Shown: positions 25,639 to 33,584, numbered from the stretch's first letter. The stretch: 50,249 nt of DNA from Actinomadura sp. 7K507 (GCF_004348425.1 NZ_SMKK01000029.1:1-50249), one strand, 5' to 3'. Notes: generated from the sequence alone by a model not told the origin. Numbers and translations: made by a program.

Positions 25639-27388
25639 GGGGTACCTCGTCGTCGTCTCCGCCGAGGCCGTCGAACGGGTCGCGGGGCGGCCCGGAACGC
25701 GCGGCCTCTCCGGAGCGCGCCGGATCGCGCGGGGCCGCCTCGGCGGGACGCGTCGCCCAGGCGGGGAACGGGAACTCCACGGCGAGCGGCACCGGCAGCT
25801 CGGGCTGCCCGACGAACATCGTCCCCGGCTTGGCGATCGTGGCGCGGGCCCGCGCCGCCGGCGGCAGCCACCCGTACTCGCCCCGGGACGCCTCCGCCGC
25901 GTCCAGCCGCCCGGCCACCCGCACCGCGCAGTTCGCGACGATGCGGCGCTCGACCTCCGACGCCGTCTGCTGAGCGCCGATGAGGATCACCCCGAGGGAG
26001 CGGCCGCGCTCGGCGACGTCCAGCAGGATCTCCTTGATCGGGGAGTCGCCCTCGCGCGGGGCGTACTTGTTCAGCTCGTCCAGCACCACGAACAGCAGCG
26101 GCCGCGCGCTGCCGGTGCTCTCCTTGCGCGCGAACTCGCCGCGCAGCACCACCCCGACGACGAACCGCTGGGCGCGTTCGGGCAGGTTGTGCAGGTCCAC
26201 CACGGTGACCTGCGCGGCGGACGTGCTGATCGACCGGCCGTCCCTCTCCGGGAGGTCGCCGCGCAGGACCGGCGACAGGGGCCGCACCGACGACCGGAGC
26301 CGCCGCAGGAACGCGTTGACGGTGCCGAGGCCCATCAGCTGCGCGCCCCAGGCGCGGCGGGAGTCCTCGTCCGTCAGCGTCTCCTCGATGAACCGCACGA
26401 GATCGTCGTAGGTGCGGCACACCTGCCCGCCGTCGCCGACCTTGACGGCCCCGCCGTCCCCCACGGGTTCGGCGTCGCGGGCGAGCCTGGCCGCGACCTG
26501 CCCGATCAGCATCGTGTACTGCGACCGCTCGTCCTCGGTGTCGGCGAACACGTAGCGCAGCAGTTCGTCTTGGCAGAACTCGGCGAGCGTCCAGTAGAAG
26601 GGGCTGACGTCCTGGGTGCGCGCCGACACGTGCGGCGTCCCGTTGGGGTCGCCGGGCCGCGGCGGCGCGAACACGTGCACGCTGCCGAACGGCCCCGGCT
26701 GCAGCCCCAGCCGCCGGTACGCGGCCCGCGCGGTGTCGTCCAGCCGGGTGTTGGCGTGGTCGAGGAAGAGCAGGTCCTCGCCCTTCACGGAGAAGATCAG
26801 CGCCTTGGTGTTGTGCGCCTCCGCGCCCAGCGCCCCCGAGTTGAAGATCGAGTAGAGCAGGAAGGTGGCGAACGACGTCTTGGTCGCCACCCCGGAGATC
26901 CCGGAGATCGACACGTGCGCGCCGCGCGTCCCGTCCAGGAACTCCAGGTTCACGTGGATGGGCTCCCCGTCCCGCCCGAGCCCGACCGGGATCCGCCGCT
27001 CCATCACGTCGAAGTACAGCGCCCGCTCCCGGTCCTGCGCGCCCGCCCGGCGCGCCGCCGAGCCGGGCAGCGGCGGCACGTACACCTCGGGCTCGACCCG
27101 CGTCACCGTGACCTCGGCCGACTCGACCACCGCCGCGGGCAGCACCCCCTGGACGATCAGGAACACGTCCGAGTCGTAGGCGGCGCCCTCGTGCCTGGCC
27201 TCCACGCTCGTGACGACCCCCGCGATCAGCACCTCGCCCCGCCCCGGCACCTCCCGCCGCGCGGCGATCACCTCGTCGAGCTGGACGACCGTGCCGGGCT
27301 CCAGCCCGACCCAGAACGACAGCGGCGTCGCCGACTGCGTCCCCAGCACCCGCCCGACGACGTCCCCGCCGGCCGTCTCCTCACCCAT
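25631..27388 (-). CDS. herA: HerA-like (DUF87/FtsK-fold) DNA translocase ATPase with atypical P-loop
   Basis: 585 aa. An N-terminal beta-rich HAS-barrel-like region (about 1-125; VVGRVLGTQSATPLSFWVGL opening) precedes a RecA-type ATPase core. The P-loop reads SGISGVATKTSFA (about 162-174): Lys and Thr are kept but the canonical G-K is T-K. Walker B is LLFVVLDELNKYAP (Asp437, Glu438), and a late GAQQTASEVERRIVANCAVRVAGRL resembles the HerA sensor/Arg-finger region. Known HerA forms a hexamer that pumps DNA for NurA. ATG 27388 has GGGGGAGGA upstream. First gene of the herA-sbcD-sbcC-nurA operon. Confidence 0.85.
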   Translation of the reverse strand: MGEETAGGDVVGRVLGTQSATPLSFWVGLEPGTVVQLDEVIAARREVPGRGEVLIAGVVTSVEARHEGAAYDSDVFLIVQGVLPAAVVESAEVTVTRVEPEVYVPPLPGSAARRAGAQDRERALYFDVMERRIPVGLGRDGEPIHVNLEFLDGTRGAHVSISGISGVATKTSFATFLLYSIFNSGALGAEAHNTKALIFSVKGEDLLFLDHANTRLDDTARAAYRRLGLQPGPFGSVHVFAPPRPGDPNGTPHVSARTQDVSPFYWTLAEFCQDELLRYVFADTEDERSQYTMLIGQVAARLARDAEPVGDGGAVKVGDGGQVCRTYDDLVRFIEETLTDEDSRRAWGAQLMGLGTVNAFLRRLRSSVRPLSPVLRGDLPERDGRSISTSAAQVTVVDLHNLPERAQRFVVGVVLRGEFARKESTGSARPLLFVVLDELNKYAPREGDSPIKEILLDVAERGRSLGVILIGAQQTASEVERRIVANCAVRVAGRLDAAEASRGEYGWLPPAARARATIAKPGTMFVGQPELPVPLAVEFPFPAWATRPAEAAPRDPARSGEAARSGPPRDPFDGLGGDDDEVPPF

Positions 27389-27490
27389 GACCGTCCTCCC
27401 CCACCCGCCACCATCCGCCACCATCCGAACGACGGGCTCGGCTCGGCCCACCGGACCACACGGAACCACGCGGAACACGCGTTTCACCGC

Positions 27491-27513
27491 AGGCTATCCA
27501 CGCGGACGGACAA
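27491..27513 (-). promoter_or_regulatory. RecA-NDp/PafBC-type DNA-damage promoter of the herA operon
   Basis: On the minus strand TTGTCCGTC (27513-27505), exactly 8 nt, then TAGCCT (27496-27491). The mycobacterial RecA-independent damage promoter is TTGTCRGTG-N8-TAnnnT; this site matches 7 of 9 upstream positions, the 8-nt spacing and the -10 class. Predicted start near 27484, about 96 nt before the ATG. Next to the start (27473-27484) is GAACACGCGTTT, one base off the actinobacterial LexA core GAAC-N4-GTTC. Confidence 0.5.
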
Positions 27514-27587
27514 ACCCGACCAGGTCCACCGAATGACCGGAACCCGCCATACGGCGGCGTCGGTTCTCGGGGAAGAGAAGGTTCGCG

Positions 27588-28610
27588 TCAGGTCAGTGCT
27601 TCGAGGTCGCGGATGGCGGCGCAGGCTCGGGTGGCCATGGTGAGGAACATGGCGTCACCGCGTTCGGTGGGGTTGCCGTAGGCGCAGCCCAGGACGGTGA
27701 TGAGGGGGCCCTGCAAGAGGGCGAACCGGTAGTCGTCCCAGCAGAGGTCTAGCGGGTAGTCGGTGACGCCGTGGGTGAGGAGCGCCTCGTGGTAGCGGGT
27801 GACGAGGTCGCGTTCGTGGGTGCGGCGGGCTTCGGTGGTGAGGCTGGTGGCCAGGAAGTAGGAAAGGTCGCGGGCGGGGAGGCCGATGGTGAGGGTCTGC
27901 CAGTCGACCGTGGTCGCGCCGGCGCCGTCCGGCGGGAAGAGCAGGTTGTCCAGGCGGTAGTCGCCGTGGACGAGGCCGAAGCGGTCGGCGCGGGCCAGGA
28001 GCCAGGGGCCGATGGTCTCGGTGGTCCGGCGGAGGGTGTCCTGGTCGGCGGGGTGGAGGCGGCCGGTGAAGCGCTCGATGAAGATCTCGACGGCGGGGGC
28101 GTATCCCTCGGCGAGGGCGTCCGCGTCGGCCTCGGTGTTGTGGTGGAGGCCGTCGATGTCCAGGAGGGACGCGTCGCACCAGCGGGGGCCGTGCAGGCCG
28201 GCCAGGGCGAGCACGCAGCCGTCGGCTTGCCGGATGCCGCAGCCGGTCAGCTGGTCGCCTTGGATCGCCGGCGAGAGGTCGTCCAGGAGGAGGACGAAGT
28301 CGAAGGTCTCCGGGTCGATGGCGGCGTGGTGGCAGTGCGGGGCCCGGATGGTGACGGTGTCCGCGATGTCCCGGTAGAAGAGCAGCTCGGTACGGTAGGC
28401 GCCGCCGAGGAAGGCGCGGGCGGCGGGGTCGGCGATGGGGAGCTTGGCCACCAGCGCGGCGGGCACGCCGTCGCCGGTCAGGGTCAGCCGGAAACACGAA
28501 CCGATCTGGCCGGTGCCGATGGCCTGCACGTCCACCGTGTCGACCTGGGCGCCGAGCACCTCGCCGAGCCAGGAGGCGGTCAGCTCCTCCGGCTCCGAGA
28601 TGATCTTCAC
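27588..28610 (-). CDS. Phosphotransferase (ecdysteroid-kinase-like / APH fold)
   Basis: 340 aa small-molecule kinase of the choline/aminoglycoside kinase fold, closest in pattern to the EcKL/CHK-like group. Visible: ATP-binding Lys56 in AALVAKLP, FVLLLDDLSPAIQGDQ (near 105-120), catalytic loop LVHGDYRLDN (His215, Asp217, Asn222) and metal-binding Asp236 in TTVDWQTLTIGLPARDLSYFL. GTG 28610 overlaps the LLM oxidoreductase stop (GTGA), so the two are co-expressed. Insect relatives phosphorylate steroids; bacterial substrates are largely unknown, and a hydroxylated terpenoid is only a guess. An open frame runs upstream to 29300 but is antisense-quality sequence inside the next gene. Confidence 0.85.
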   Translation of the reverse strand: MKIISEPEELTASWLGEVLGAQVDTVDVQAIGTGQIGSCFRLTLTGDGVPAALVAKLPIADPAARAFLGGAYRTELLFYRDIADTVTIRAPHCHHAAIDPETFDFVLLLDDLSPAIQGDQLTGCGIRQADGCVLALAGLHGPRWCDASLLDIDGLHHNTEADADALAEGYAPAVEIFIERFTGRLHPADQDTLRRTTETIGPWLLARADRFGLVHGDYRLDNLLFPPDGAGATTVDWQTLTIGLPARDLSYFLATSLTTEARRTHERDLVTRYHEALLTHGVTDYPLDLCWDDYRFALLQGPLITVLGCAYGNPTERGDAMFLTMATRACAAIRDLEALT

Positions 28611-29686
28611 CGGCTCCGGCCCGGGTTGCGGGGAAGATCGTCGAGGCCCGGCGGGCGGACGAGGCGGTAGGCGTCGAGTACGGGCGCCAGCTCGGCCGGG
28701 GTCGCGCCGTGCAGGATGACGCCGTCCGCGCCCGCTTTGAACTGGTCGAGGACGCGGGCCGCGCACCGGTCGGGGGTGCCGGTCGCGGACGCGGCGAGCC
28801 ATTCGTCCGGGAGCAGTTCGGCGACGTGGTTCAGCTCCTGCGTGGTCCCGACCGCGTCGAAGGCGCCGGGGTAGCCCGCGACCAGGTCGTCGGCGCGGAA
28901 GCGGGCCAGGACGGCGGGGTCCCATCCGTTGACGCGCACCAGGAGGTCGCCGTATCCCTGCAGGTAGGTGGCCAGGCGGCCGACCAGTTTGCGGAGGCGG
29001 AGCTCCTCGTCGAGGTGGTCGCCGACCGTGGCCAGCACGGACCAGACGCGGACGGACGCGGGCTCGCGGCCGGCTTCGGCCGCTCCGCGGCGGATGGTCG
29101 CGACGGACCTGGCCAGGGTCTCGTCGGTGAAGAAGGTGTGCAGGACGACGCCGTCGGCGATCCGCCCGGCGAACTCCAGGGTCCGCTCCCCCATCGCGGT
29201 GAGGATGATCGGGATGTCCTCGTCGAAGGACGGGTCCTGGTGGAGGAAGGGGAAGTTTCCGGCGGGGCCGTCGTGCGCCGCCACCACCTCGCCGCGCCAC
29301 AGGCGGCGCAGGATGCCGGTGACGTCTTCGAGCTGCGCGGAGGTGACGCGGGGCAGGCCCATGACGTCGAAGAGCATGTCGAAGCCGCGTCCGAGGCCGA
29401 GGGCGAAGCGGCCGCCGGACAGGCGGTGCATCGTCGTGGCGAAGGTGGCGGTCAGCAGGGGGTGCCGGGTGTTGTGGTTGGTCGCGGCGGTGGCGATGCC
29501 GATCCGCTCGCTGACCGCGGCGGCGGCGCCGGAGAGCGTCGCGGCCTCCTTGGTCGTGAAGCGTTCGGACAGGAAGGCCGCGCCGAGGCCCAGGCGCTCG
29601 CCTTCGGTGATCTCGGCGAGCAGGTCACGGGGGGTGGCCGAATGCCCGGCCAGTCCGTAGAAGCCCAGTTCGGGGAGTTCGTCCAT
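28607..29686 (-). CDS. LLM-class F420-dependent oxidoreductase
   Basis: 359 aa luciferase-like TIM-barrel enzyme. It opens LGFYGLAGHSATPRDLLAEI and has LGLGAAFLSERFTTKEAATL (about 32-51), IGIATAATNHNTRHPL (about 62-77), RLSGGRFALGLGRGFD (about 88-103) and PIILTAMGERTLEFAGRIADGVVLHTFF (about 158-185). This resembles the F420-dependent subfamily exemplified by MSMEG_2249. The substrate is unknown. It is the first gene of a two-gene operon with the kinase, behind a promoter whose 17-nt spacer holds a perfect TetR-type operator. Confidence 0.88.
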   Translation of the reverse strand: MDELPELGFYGLAGHSATPRDLLAEITEGERLGLGAAFLSERFTTKEAATLSGAAAAVSERIGIATAATNHNTRHPLLTATFATTMHRLSGGRFALGLGRGFDMLFDVMGLPRVTSAQLEDVTGILRRLWRGEVVAAHDGPAGNFPFLHQDPSFDEDIPIILTAMGERTLEFAGRIADGVVLHTFFTDETLARSVATIRRGAAEAGREPASVRVWSVLATVGDHLDEELRLRKLVGRLATYLQGYGDLLVRVNGWDPAVLARFRADDLVAGYPGAFDAVGTTQELNHVAELLPDEWLAASATGTPDRCAARVLDQFKAGADGVILHGATPAELAPVLDAYRLVRPPGLDDLPRNPGRSR

Positions 29687-29737
29687 GGGCGGTTCCTCGG
29701 GTCAGGGGCGTCGGCCCGGCCGCTTCGCGATACGCGG

Positions 29738-29766
29738 ACTTTAGTCTGGACAGTTGTCCAGATCAA
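29738..29766 (-). promoter_or_regulatory. Promoter of the LLM-kinase operon with a perfect TetR-type operator
   Basis: On the minus strand -35 TTGATC (29766-29761), 17-nt spacer, -10 TAAAGT (29743-29738); start near 29731. The perfect palindrome TCTGGACAGTTGTCCAGA (29745-29762) fills the spacer, so bound repressor would block polymerase. It ends one base from the stop codon of the upstream tetR gene. Confidence 0.75.
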
Positions 29767-30398
29767 GGCGGGGGCGCGGGCACTCCGTAGACCGTCAGCC
29801 AGATCGCGCGGGCGAGGCTGCGGGCGACCCGCTCGTCCCCCGGCCCCTCGTCGTGGCGGCAGCGCGCCTGGATCGCCTGCTCCACCATCCCTGTGAGCAC
29901 CTGGGCGGTCGTCGGGACGTCCATCCCGGGGTCGACGGCGCCCGCCCGCTGCTCCGCGTCGAGCCGTTCCCGCACGACGTCGGTGAACCGCCGCCTGCGG
30001 TCCCGCCAGAAGGCCGCGACGTCCGGGTCGTACCCGGCGACCTCGGACAGGGCGGCGAGGACGCGGCGGTGCTCCCGGTAGGCGGCGATCATCTGCCGCA
30101 TGGCGTGCGCGACGCCCTCGACGCCGTCCGCGTGGTCGGCCCGCCACCAGGTGACGGCCTCGCCGAACAGCCCCTCGACCGCCTCCTCGGCCAGCGCGAT
30201 GAGCAGCCGGCTCTTGTCGGGAAAGTGCAGGTAGAACGTGGACCGTGCCACGTCGGCGCGCTCGGCGATGCGCTGGACGGGCAGCTCGGTGTACGGGGTC
30301 CCGTCGGCCATCATCTCGGCGGCCGTCCGCAGCACGCGGTGCCGGACGTCGTCGCGCCGTTCGCGCACCTTGCGGCGCGGCCGTGTGGTGGAGGACAT
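29763..30398 (-). CDS. TetR-family transcriptional repressor
   Basis: 211 aa. TetR_N helix-turn-helix in residues 15-65 (VLRTAAEMMADGTPYTELPV, then DVARSTFYLHFPDKSRLL), followed by a helical ligand-binding domain. ATG 30398 is chosen because TACGCT lies exactly 6 nt upstream (leaderless), although an in-frame ATG exists at 30461. Two related palindromes with GGACA/TGTC half-sites flank the gene: one in the promoter of the downstream LLM-kinase operon and one between this gene and the divergent secreted-protein operon. It therefore probably controls both operons and itself. Confidence 0.9.
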   Translation of the reverse strand: MSSTTRPRRKVRERRDDVRHRVLRTAAEMMADGTPYTELPVQRIAERADVARSTFYLHFPDKSRLLIALAEEAVEGLFGEAVTWWRADHADGVEGVAHAMRQMIAAYREHRRVLAALSEVAGYDPDVAAFWRDRRRRFTDVVRERLDAEQRAGAVDPGMDVPTTAQVLTGMVEQAIQARCRHDEGPGDERVARSLARAIWLTVYGVPAPPP

Positions 30399-30404
30399 GG
30401 CGGC

Positions 30405-30445
30405 AGCGTACCCGCGTCCGGCCGTTGTCGGACAGTGTGTCGACA
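30405..30445. promoter_or_regulatory. tetR -10 and nested operator between tetR and the CrtC-like gene
   Basis: Minus-strand -10 TACGCT (30410-30405) stands 6 nt from the tetR ATG. At 30426-30445 an inverted repeat has outer arms TGTCG/CGACA and an inner palindrome GACAGTGTGTC; it shares GGACAGT...TGTC with the operator at 29745-29762. It would overlap the tetR -35 and lie 7 bp above the divergent -35. Confidence 0.6.
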
Positions 30446-30451
30446 GAGTGC

Positions 30452-30480
30452 TTGACAGCATCCGGCGACCGAATCACACT
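30452..30480 (+). promoter_or_regulatory. Promoter of the CrtC-like / FAD oxidase operon
   Basis: -35 TTGACA (30452-30457, perfect), 17-nt spacer, -10 CACACT (30475-30480). Predicted start near 30487, about 55 nt before the GTG at 30542. The TetR-type repeat lies directly upstream. Confidence 0.55.
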
Positions 30481-30541
30481 CGGTCCACGGCTCCACCCCA
30501 GGGGCCGGACGTCACGGGGGGCTCGGCCGAGGAGGCTCAAC

Positions 30542-31636
30542 GTGGTACGTCACGACACCGTCCGCCGGAAACTCGCAGTCCTGCTGGCGCTGCTGCTGGC
30601 CTTCACCTCCCTGGTCGCCGCCGTGACCGGCCGGCCCGCCCGCGCCGGCGGCGGGGACGATCCCGGCTCGTGGATCCCGCGCACCGACATCACCCGCTCG
30701 GACCTCACGCAGGTGCCCGGCAAGCTCGCCGAGCCCCGCGACGACGGGCCGCACCCTGGCTCGGCCACCGAGTGGTGGTACACGCACGTCATGGACCCGG
30801 AGACCAAGCGGACGTTCATCGCGATGCTGTTCACCGAGCCGGTCCCGACCGCGGTGATCTTCTGGTATCCGGAGGAGGGGCAGAAGCTCGTGCTCCCCGA
30901 GCCGGCCTTCGATGTGACCGCGGCCGACGGCCCCGTCGTCCGCAGCAGCGCCGGTGACCTGGTCTACGACGAGGAGCGCGGCGCCTACCACCTGACGTGG
31001 CACGGGCTCTTCGCCAAAGCCGACATCTGGTTCGACGACGCGCTGCCCGGAGTGACCGGCGGGCCGATCGAGTACGACAACGGCCAGACGATGTACTGGA
31101 CGTCGCCGGTCGCCACCAGCCACGTGAACGGCTGGCTCCAGCCGCCCGGATCGTCGTCCCCCATCAGCGTGGACGGGTGGCGCGGCTACCACGACCACAA
31201 CTGGGGCAACTTCAACGTCCTCGACCAGAGCTACTCCGGCTGGGAGTGGGGCGTCTCCCACGAGCCGGACGGCACGGCCACCCTTCTCGGCGGTGTGGTG
31301 AAGGGCGACGGGACCTGGCAGGGCGTCGTGGGACGGGTGACGGAGCAGGAGACCTACGGCTGCATGAGCGAGCTGGAACTGTCGGACTGGCGGGTCTCCG
31401 GCCTGTTCAGCTACCCGCAGACGACCACGGCGACCTGCGAGTCCTCCCTCCTCGCGACGCCCGAGGGCCTCATCGGGGAGCGGCCGGGGCTGAGCAGGAG
31501 CTTCCACGTCACCGACCCGTTCATCCTGGACGTCGGCCTGCTCGCGCTCCCCGAATCGCTGGGCCGCACCGTCCCCGGCTCCATCGGCCTCATCGAGCAC
31601 ATCCGGACCCTGATGGCGCGGGTGCCCCGCTCCTGA
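30542..31636 (+). CDS. Secreted CrtC/AttH-type lipocalin-like protein
   Basis: 364 aa. A Sec-type signal (about 1-34: basic start, LAVLLALLLAFTSLVAAV, then ARA) precedes a mature domain with hallmarks of the carotenoid 1,2-hydratase/AttH lipocalin-like family: PGSATEWWYTHVMD (near 73), PIEYDNGQTMYWTSPVATSHVNGWL (about 180-204, family-typical Gly-Trp-Leu) and WRGYHDHNWGNFN (near 218). CrtC hydrates acyclic carotenoids; other members are only known by fold. GTG 30542 has GAGGAGG upstream; earlier in-frame codons would erase the signal. It is 47 bp ahead of the FAD oxidase gene, so the two proteins probably act together outside the membrane. Confidence 0.82.
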   Translation: MVRHDTVRRKLAVLLALLLAFTSLVAAVTGRPARAGGGDDPGSWIPRTDITRSDLTQVPGKLAEPRDDGPHPGSATEWWYTHVMDPETKRTFIAMLFTEPVPTAVIFWYPEEGQKLVLPEPAFDVTAADGPVVRSSAGDLVYDEERGAYHLTWHGLFAKADIWFDDALPGVTGGPIEYDNGQTMYWTSPVATSHVNGWLQPPGSSSPISVDGWRGYHDHNWGNFNVLDQSYSGWEWGVSHEPDGTATLLGGVVKGDGTWQGVVGRVTEQETYGCMSELELSDWRVSGLFSYPQTTTATCESSLLATPEGLIGERPGLSRSFHVTDPFILDVGLLALPESLGRTVPGSIGLIEHIRTLMARVPRS

Positions 31637-31683
31637 CCCGCGACCCTCGCCCGCACTCCCACCACCCCACGAGGACGGCGATC

Positions 31684-33465
31684 ATGCCCCTGCCCGACGA
31701 GCACCCGGCACACGACGGCATCACCCGGCGGCGGATGCTGTACGGCGCGGCGGCGGCCGGCGCGGCCGCGCTGCTGCCCGTCCCGTCCGCCCATGCGGCG
31801 CCGGGGCGGAAACGGAAGGTGGCCGTGCTGGGCGGCGGCATGTCCGGCCTGGCCGCCGCCCACGAGCTGGTCGAGCGCGGCTTCGACGTCACGGTCTTCG
31901 AACGGAAGGCGCTCGGCGGGAAGGCCCGGAGCATCCCGGTCGAGGGCACCGGCAAGGGCGGGCGGAAGGATCTGCCGGGCGAGCACGGTTTCCGGTTCTT
32001 CCCCGGCTTCTACCGGAACGTCCCCGACTCGATGCGGCGGACCCCGTTCCCGGGCAACGCCAACGGCGTCCACGACAACATGTTCCCGCTGTCGTCGACG
32101 CGGATCTCCCGCAACGGCGGCCGCTCCGACATCATCGTGCCCGAGCTGACCGGCCCGGACGGCGGCGGGCTGGACCTGGCGGTGCTGGCGGAGACGCTGA
32201 CGGGTCTCGTCGAGCAGGCGGGCGCCCTCCCGCCGGAGGAGATCGGCCTGTTCGTCAACCGCTTCATCGTCTACGTGACCAGCAGCGAAGAACGGCGCCT
32301 GGGGCAGTGGGAGAACGTCACCTGGTGGGACTACGTGCAGGCGGAGGGCAAGTCCGAGGACTACCGGGCCATCGTGGCGCGGTTCCTGACGCGCGGGCTG
32401 GTCGCCGTCAAGGAGAAGGTCGCCAGCACCAAGACGGTCGGAGCCATGGGCCAGGCGTTCCTGCTGTCGGGCATCGGCCTGGGCGCCGACGGCGGCCTGG
32501 CCCGGATGCTCAACGCGCCCACCAATGAGGCGTGGATCGACCCCTGGGTGAGTCATCTGCGCGATCGCGGGGTGCGGTTCGAGGTCGGGCAGACGGTCGA
32601 GGCCCTGGAGATCGCGTCCGGCCGCGTCCGGTCCGTCCGGCTGGTGGACGCGGCGGGCCGCCGCCGCAGCGCCGCCGCCGACTGGTTCGTCAGCGCGATG
32701 CCGGTCGAGCGGGCGCGGGCGCTGCTGTCTCCCGCCGTCCTGGCCCTCGACCCCGGGCTGGAGTCGATCAAGGACCTGCACACCGAGTGGATGAACGGCC
32801 TCCAGTTCTTCCTGCGCCGCACCCCGGACGGCATCCCCGAAGAGGTCAACTTCATGGACTCGCCGTGGCAGCTCACCGCCGTCCTGCAGAGCAAGCTGTG
32901 GGACAGGGACATCCCCGCCGAATACGGCGACGGGAACGTCCTCGACTCCCTGTCGCTGGACATCTCCGACTGGGACACCCCGGGGATCGTTTACGGCAAG
33001 CCGGCCAAGCAGTGCAGCCCCGCCCAGGTCGCCGAGGAGGCGTGGGCGCAGATGAAGGACCACCTGGAGGACACGGGCCGCTCCGTCCTCCCCGACGACC
33101 TCGTCCACTCGTGGTTCCTCGACCCGGCGATCAGCTGGGACGCGTCCGCCGGGCGCAATTCCAACGCCGAGCCCCTCATGGTCAACACGGTCGGAAGCTG
33201 GGCGAAGCGGCCGCACCCCCGGACGGAGATCCCGAACCTGTTCATGGCGGGCGACTACGTCCGCACCGGCGTCGACCTGGCCACCATGGAGGGCGCCAAC
33301 GAGTCCGGCCGCGCGGCGGTCAACGCCCTGCTGGACGCGGCCGACTCCCCCGCCGAGCAGGTCCAGGTGTGGCCCCTGTACCAGCCACCCGAACTCGACG
33401 GCCTCAAGGAGATCGACGCCCGCCGCTTCCAGGCAGGCCAACCGAACCTGTTCGACACGAAGTGA
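31684..33465 (+). CDS. Tat-exported FAD-dependent oxidoreductase (phytoene desaturase / amine oxidase family)
   Basis: 593 aa. N-terminal twin-arginine signal (TRRRMLYGAAAAGAAALLP, residues 14-32, then AHA). Next is the FAD dinucleotide fold VAVLGGGMSGLAAAHELVERGFDVTVFERKALGGKARS (about 42-79) and GEHGFRFFPGFYRNVPDSM (about 100-118), as in phytoene desaturase and hydroxysqualene dehydroxylase relatives. The C-terminal FAD motif is NLFMAGDYVRTGVDLATMEGANESGRAAVNAL (about 518-549). Tat export implies the flavin is loaded in the cytoplasm and the enzyme works outside. Partner of the secreted CrtC-like protein. A terpenoid or carotenoid substrate is plausible but unproven. Confidence 0.87.
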   Translation: MPLPDEHPAHDGITRRRMLYGAAAAGAAALLPVPSAHAAPGRKRKVAVLGGGMSGLAAAHELVERGFDVTVFERKALGGKARSIPVEGTGKGGRKDLPGEHGFRFFPGFYRNVPDSMRRTPFPGNANGVHDNMFPLSSTRISRNGGRSDIIVPELTGPDGGGLDLAVLAETLTGLVEQAGALPPEEIGLFVNRFIVYVTSSEERRLGQWENVTWWDYVQAEGKSEDYRAIVARFLTRGLVAVKEKVASTKTVGAMGQAFLLSGIGLGADGGLARMLNAPTNEAWIDPWVSHLRDRGVRFEVGQTVEALEIASGRVRSVRLVDAAGRRRSAAADWFVSAMPVERARALLSPAVLALDPGLESIKDLHTEWMNGLQFFLRRTPDGIPEEVNFMDSPWQLTAVLQSKLWDRDIPAEYGDGNVLDSLSLDISDWDTPGIVYGKPAKQCSPAQVAEEAWAQMKDHLEDTGRSVLPDDLVHSWFLDPAISWDASAGRNSNAEPLMVNTVGSWAKRPHPRTEIPNLFMAGDYVRTGVDLATMEGANESGRAAVNALLDAADSPAEQVQVWPLYQPPELDGLKEIDARRFQAGQPNLFDTK

Positions 33466-33584
33466 CCCGGCGAGCACCGGCCCGCACGCGTCGCCCCGGC
33501 CGCCGCTGGACGGCTGTCTGATCAGCTGCCTAGATTGGTGCGGCCCTGGATCTGGGGCAGTCGGATTCCGTGGGAGGGGGCGCC

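Noticed and set aside
31411..33477. A 688-codon minus-strand frame opposite the FAD oxidase
   Set aside because: The plus strand encodes a complete Tat signal and FAD motifs; the antisense frame has none and simply mirrors it.
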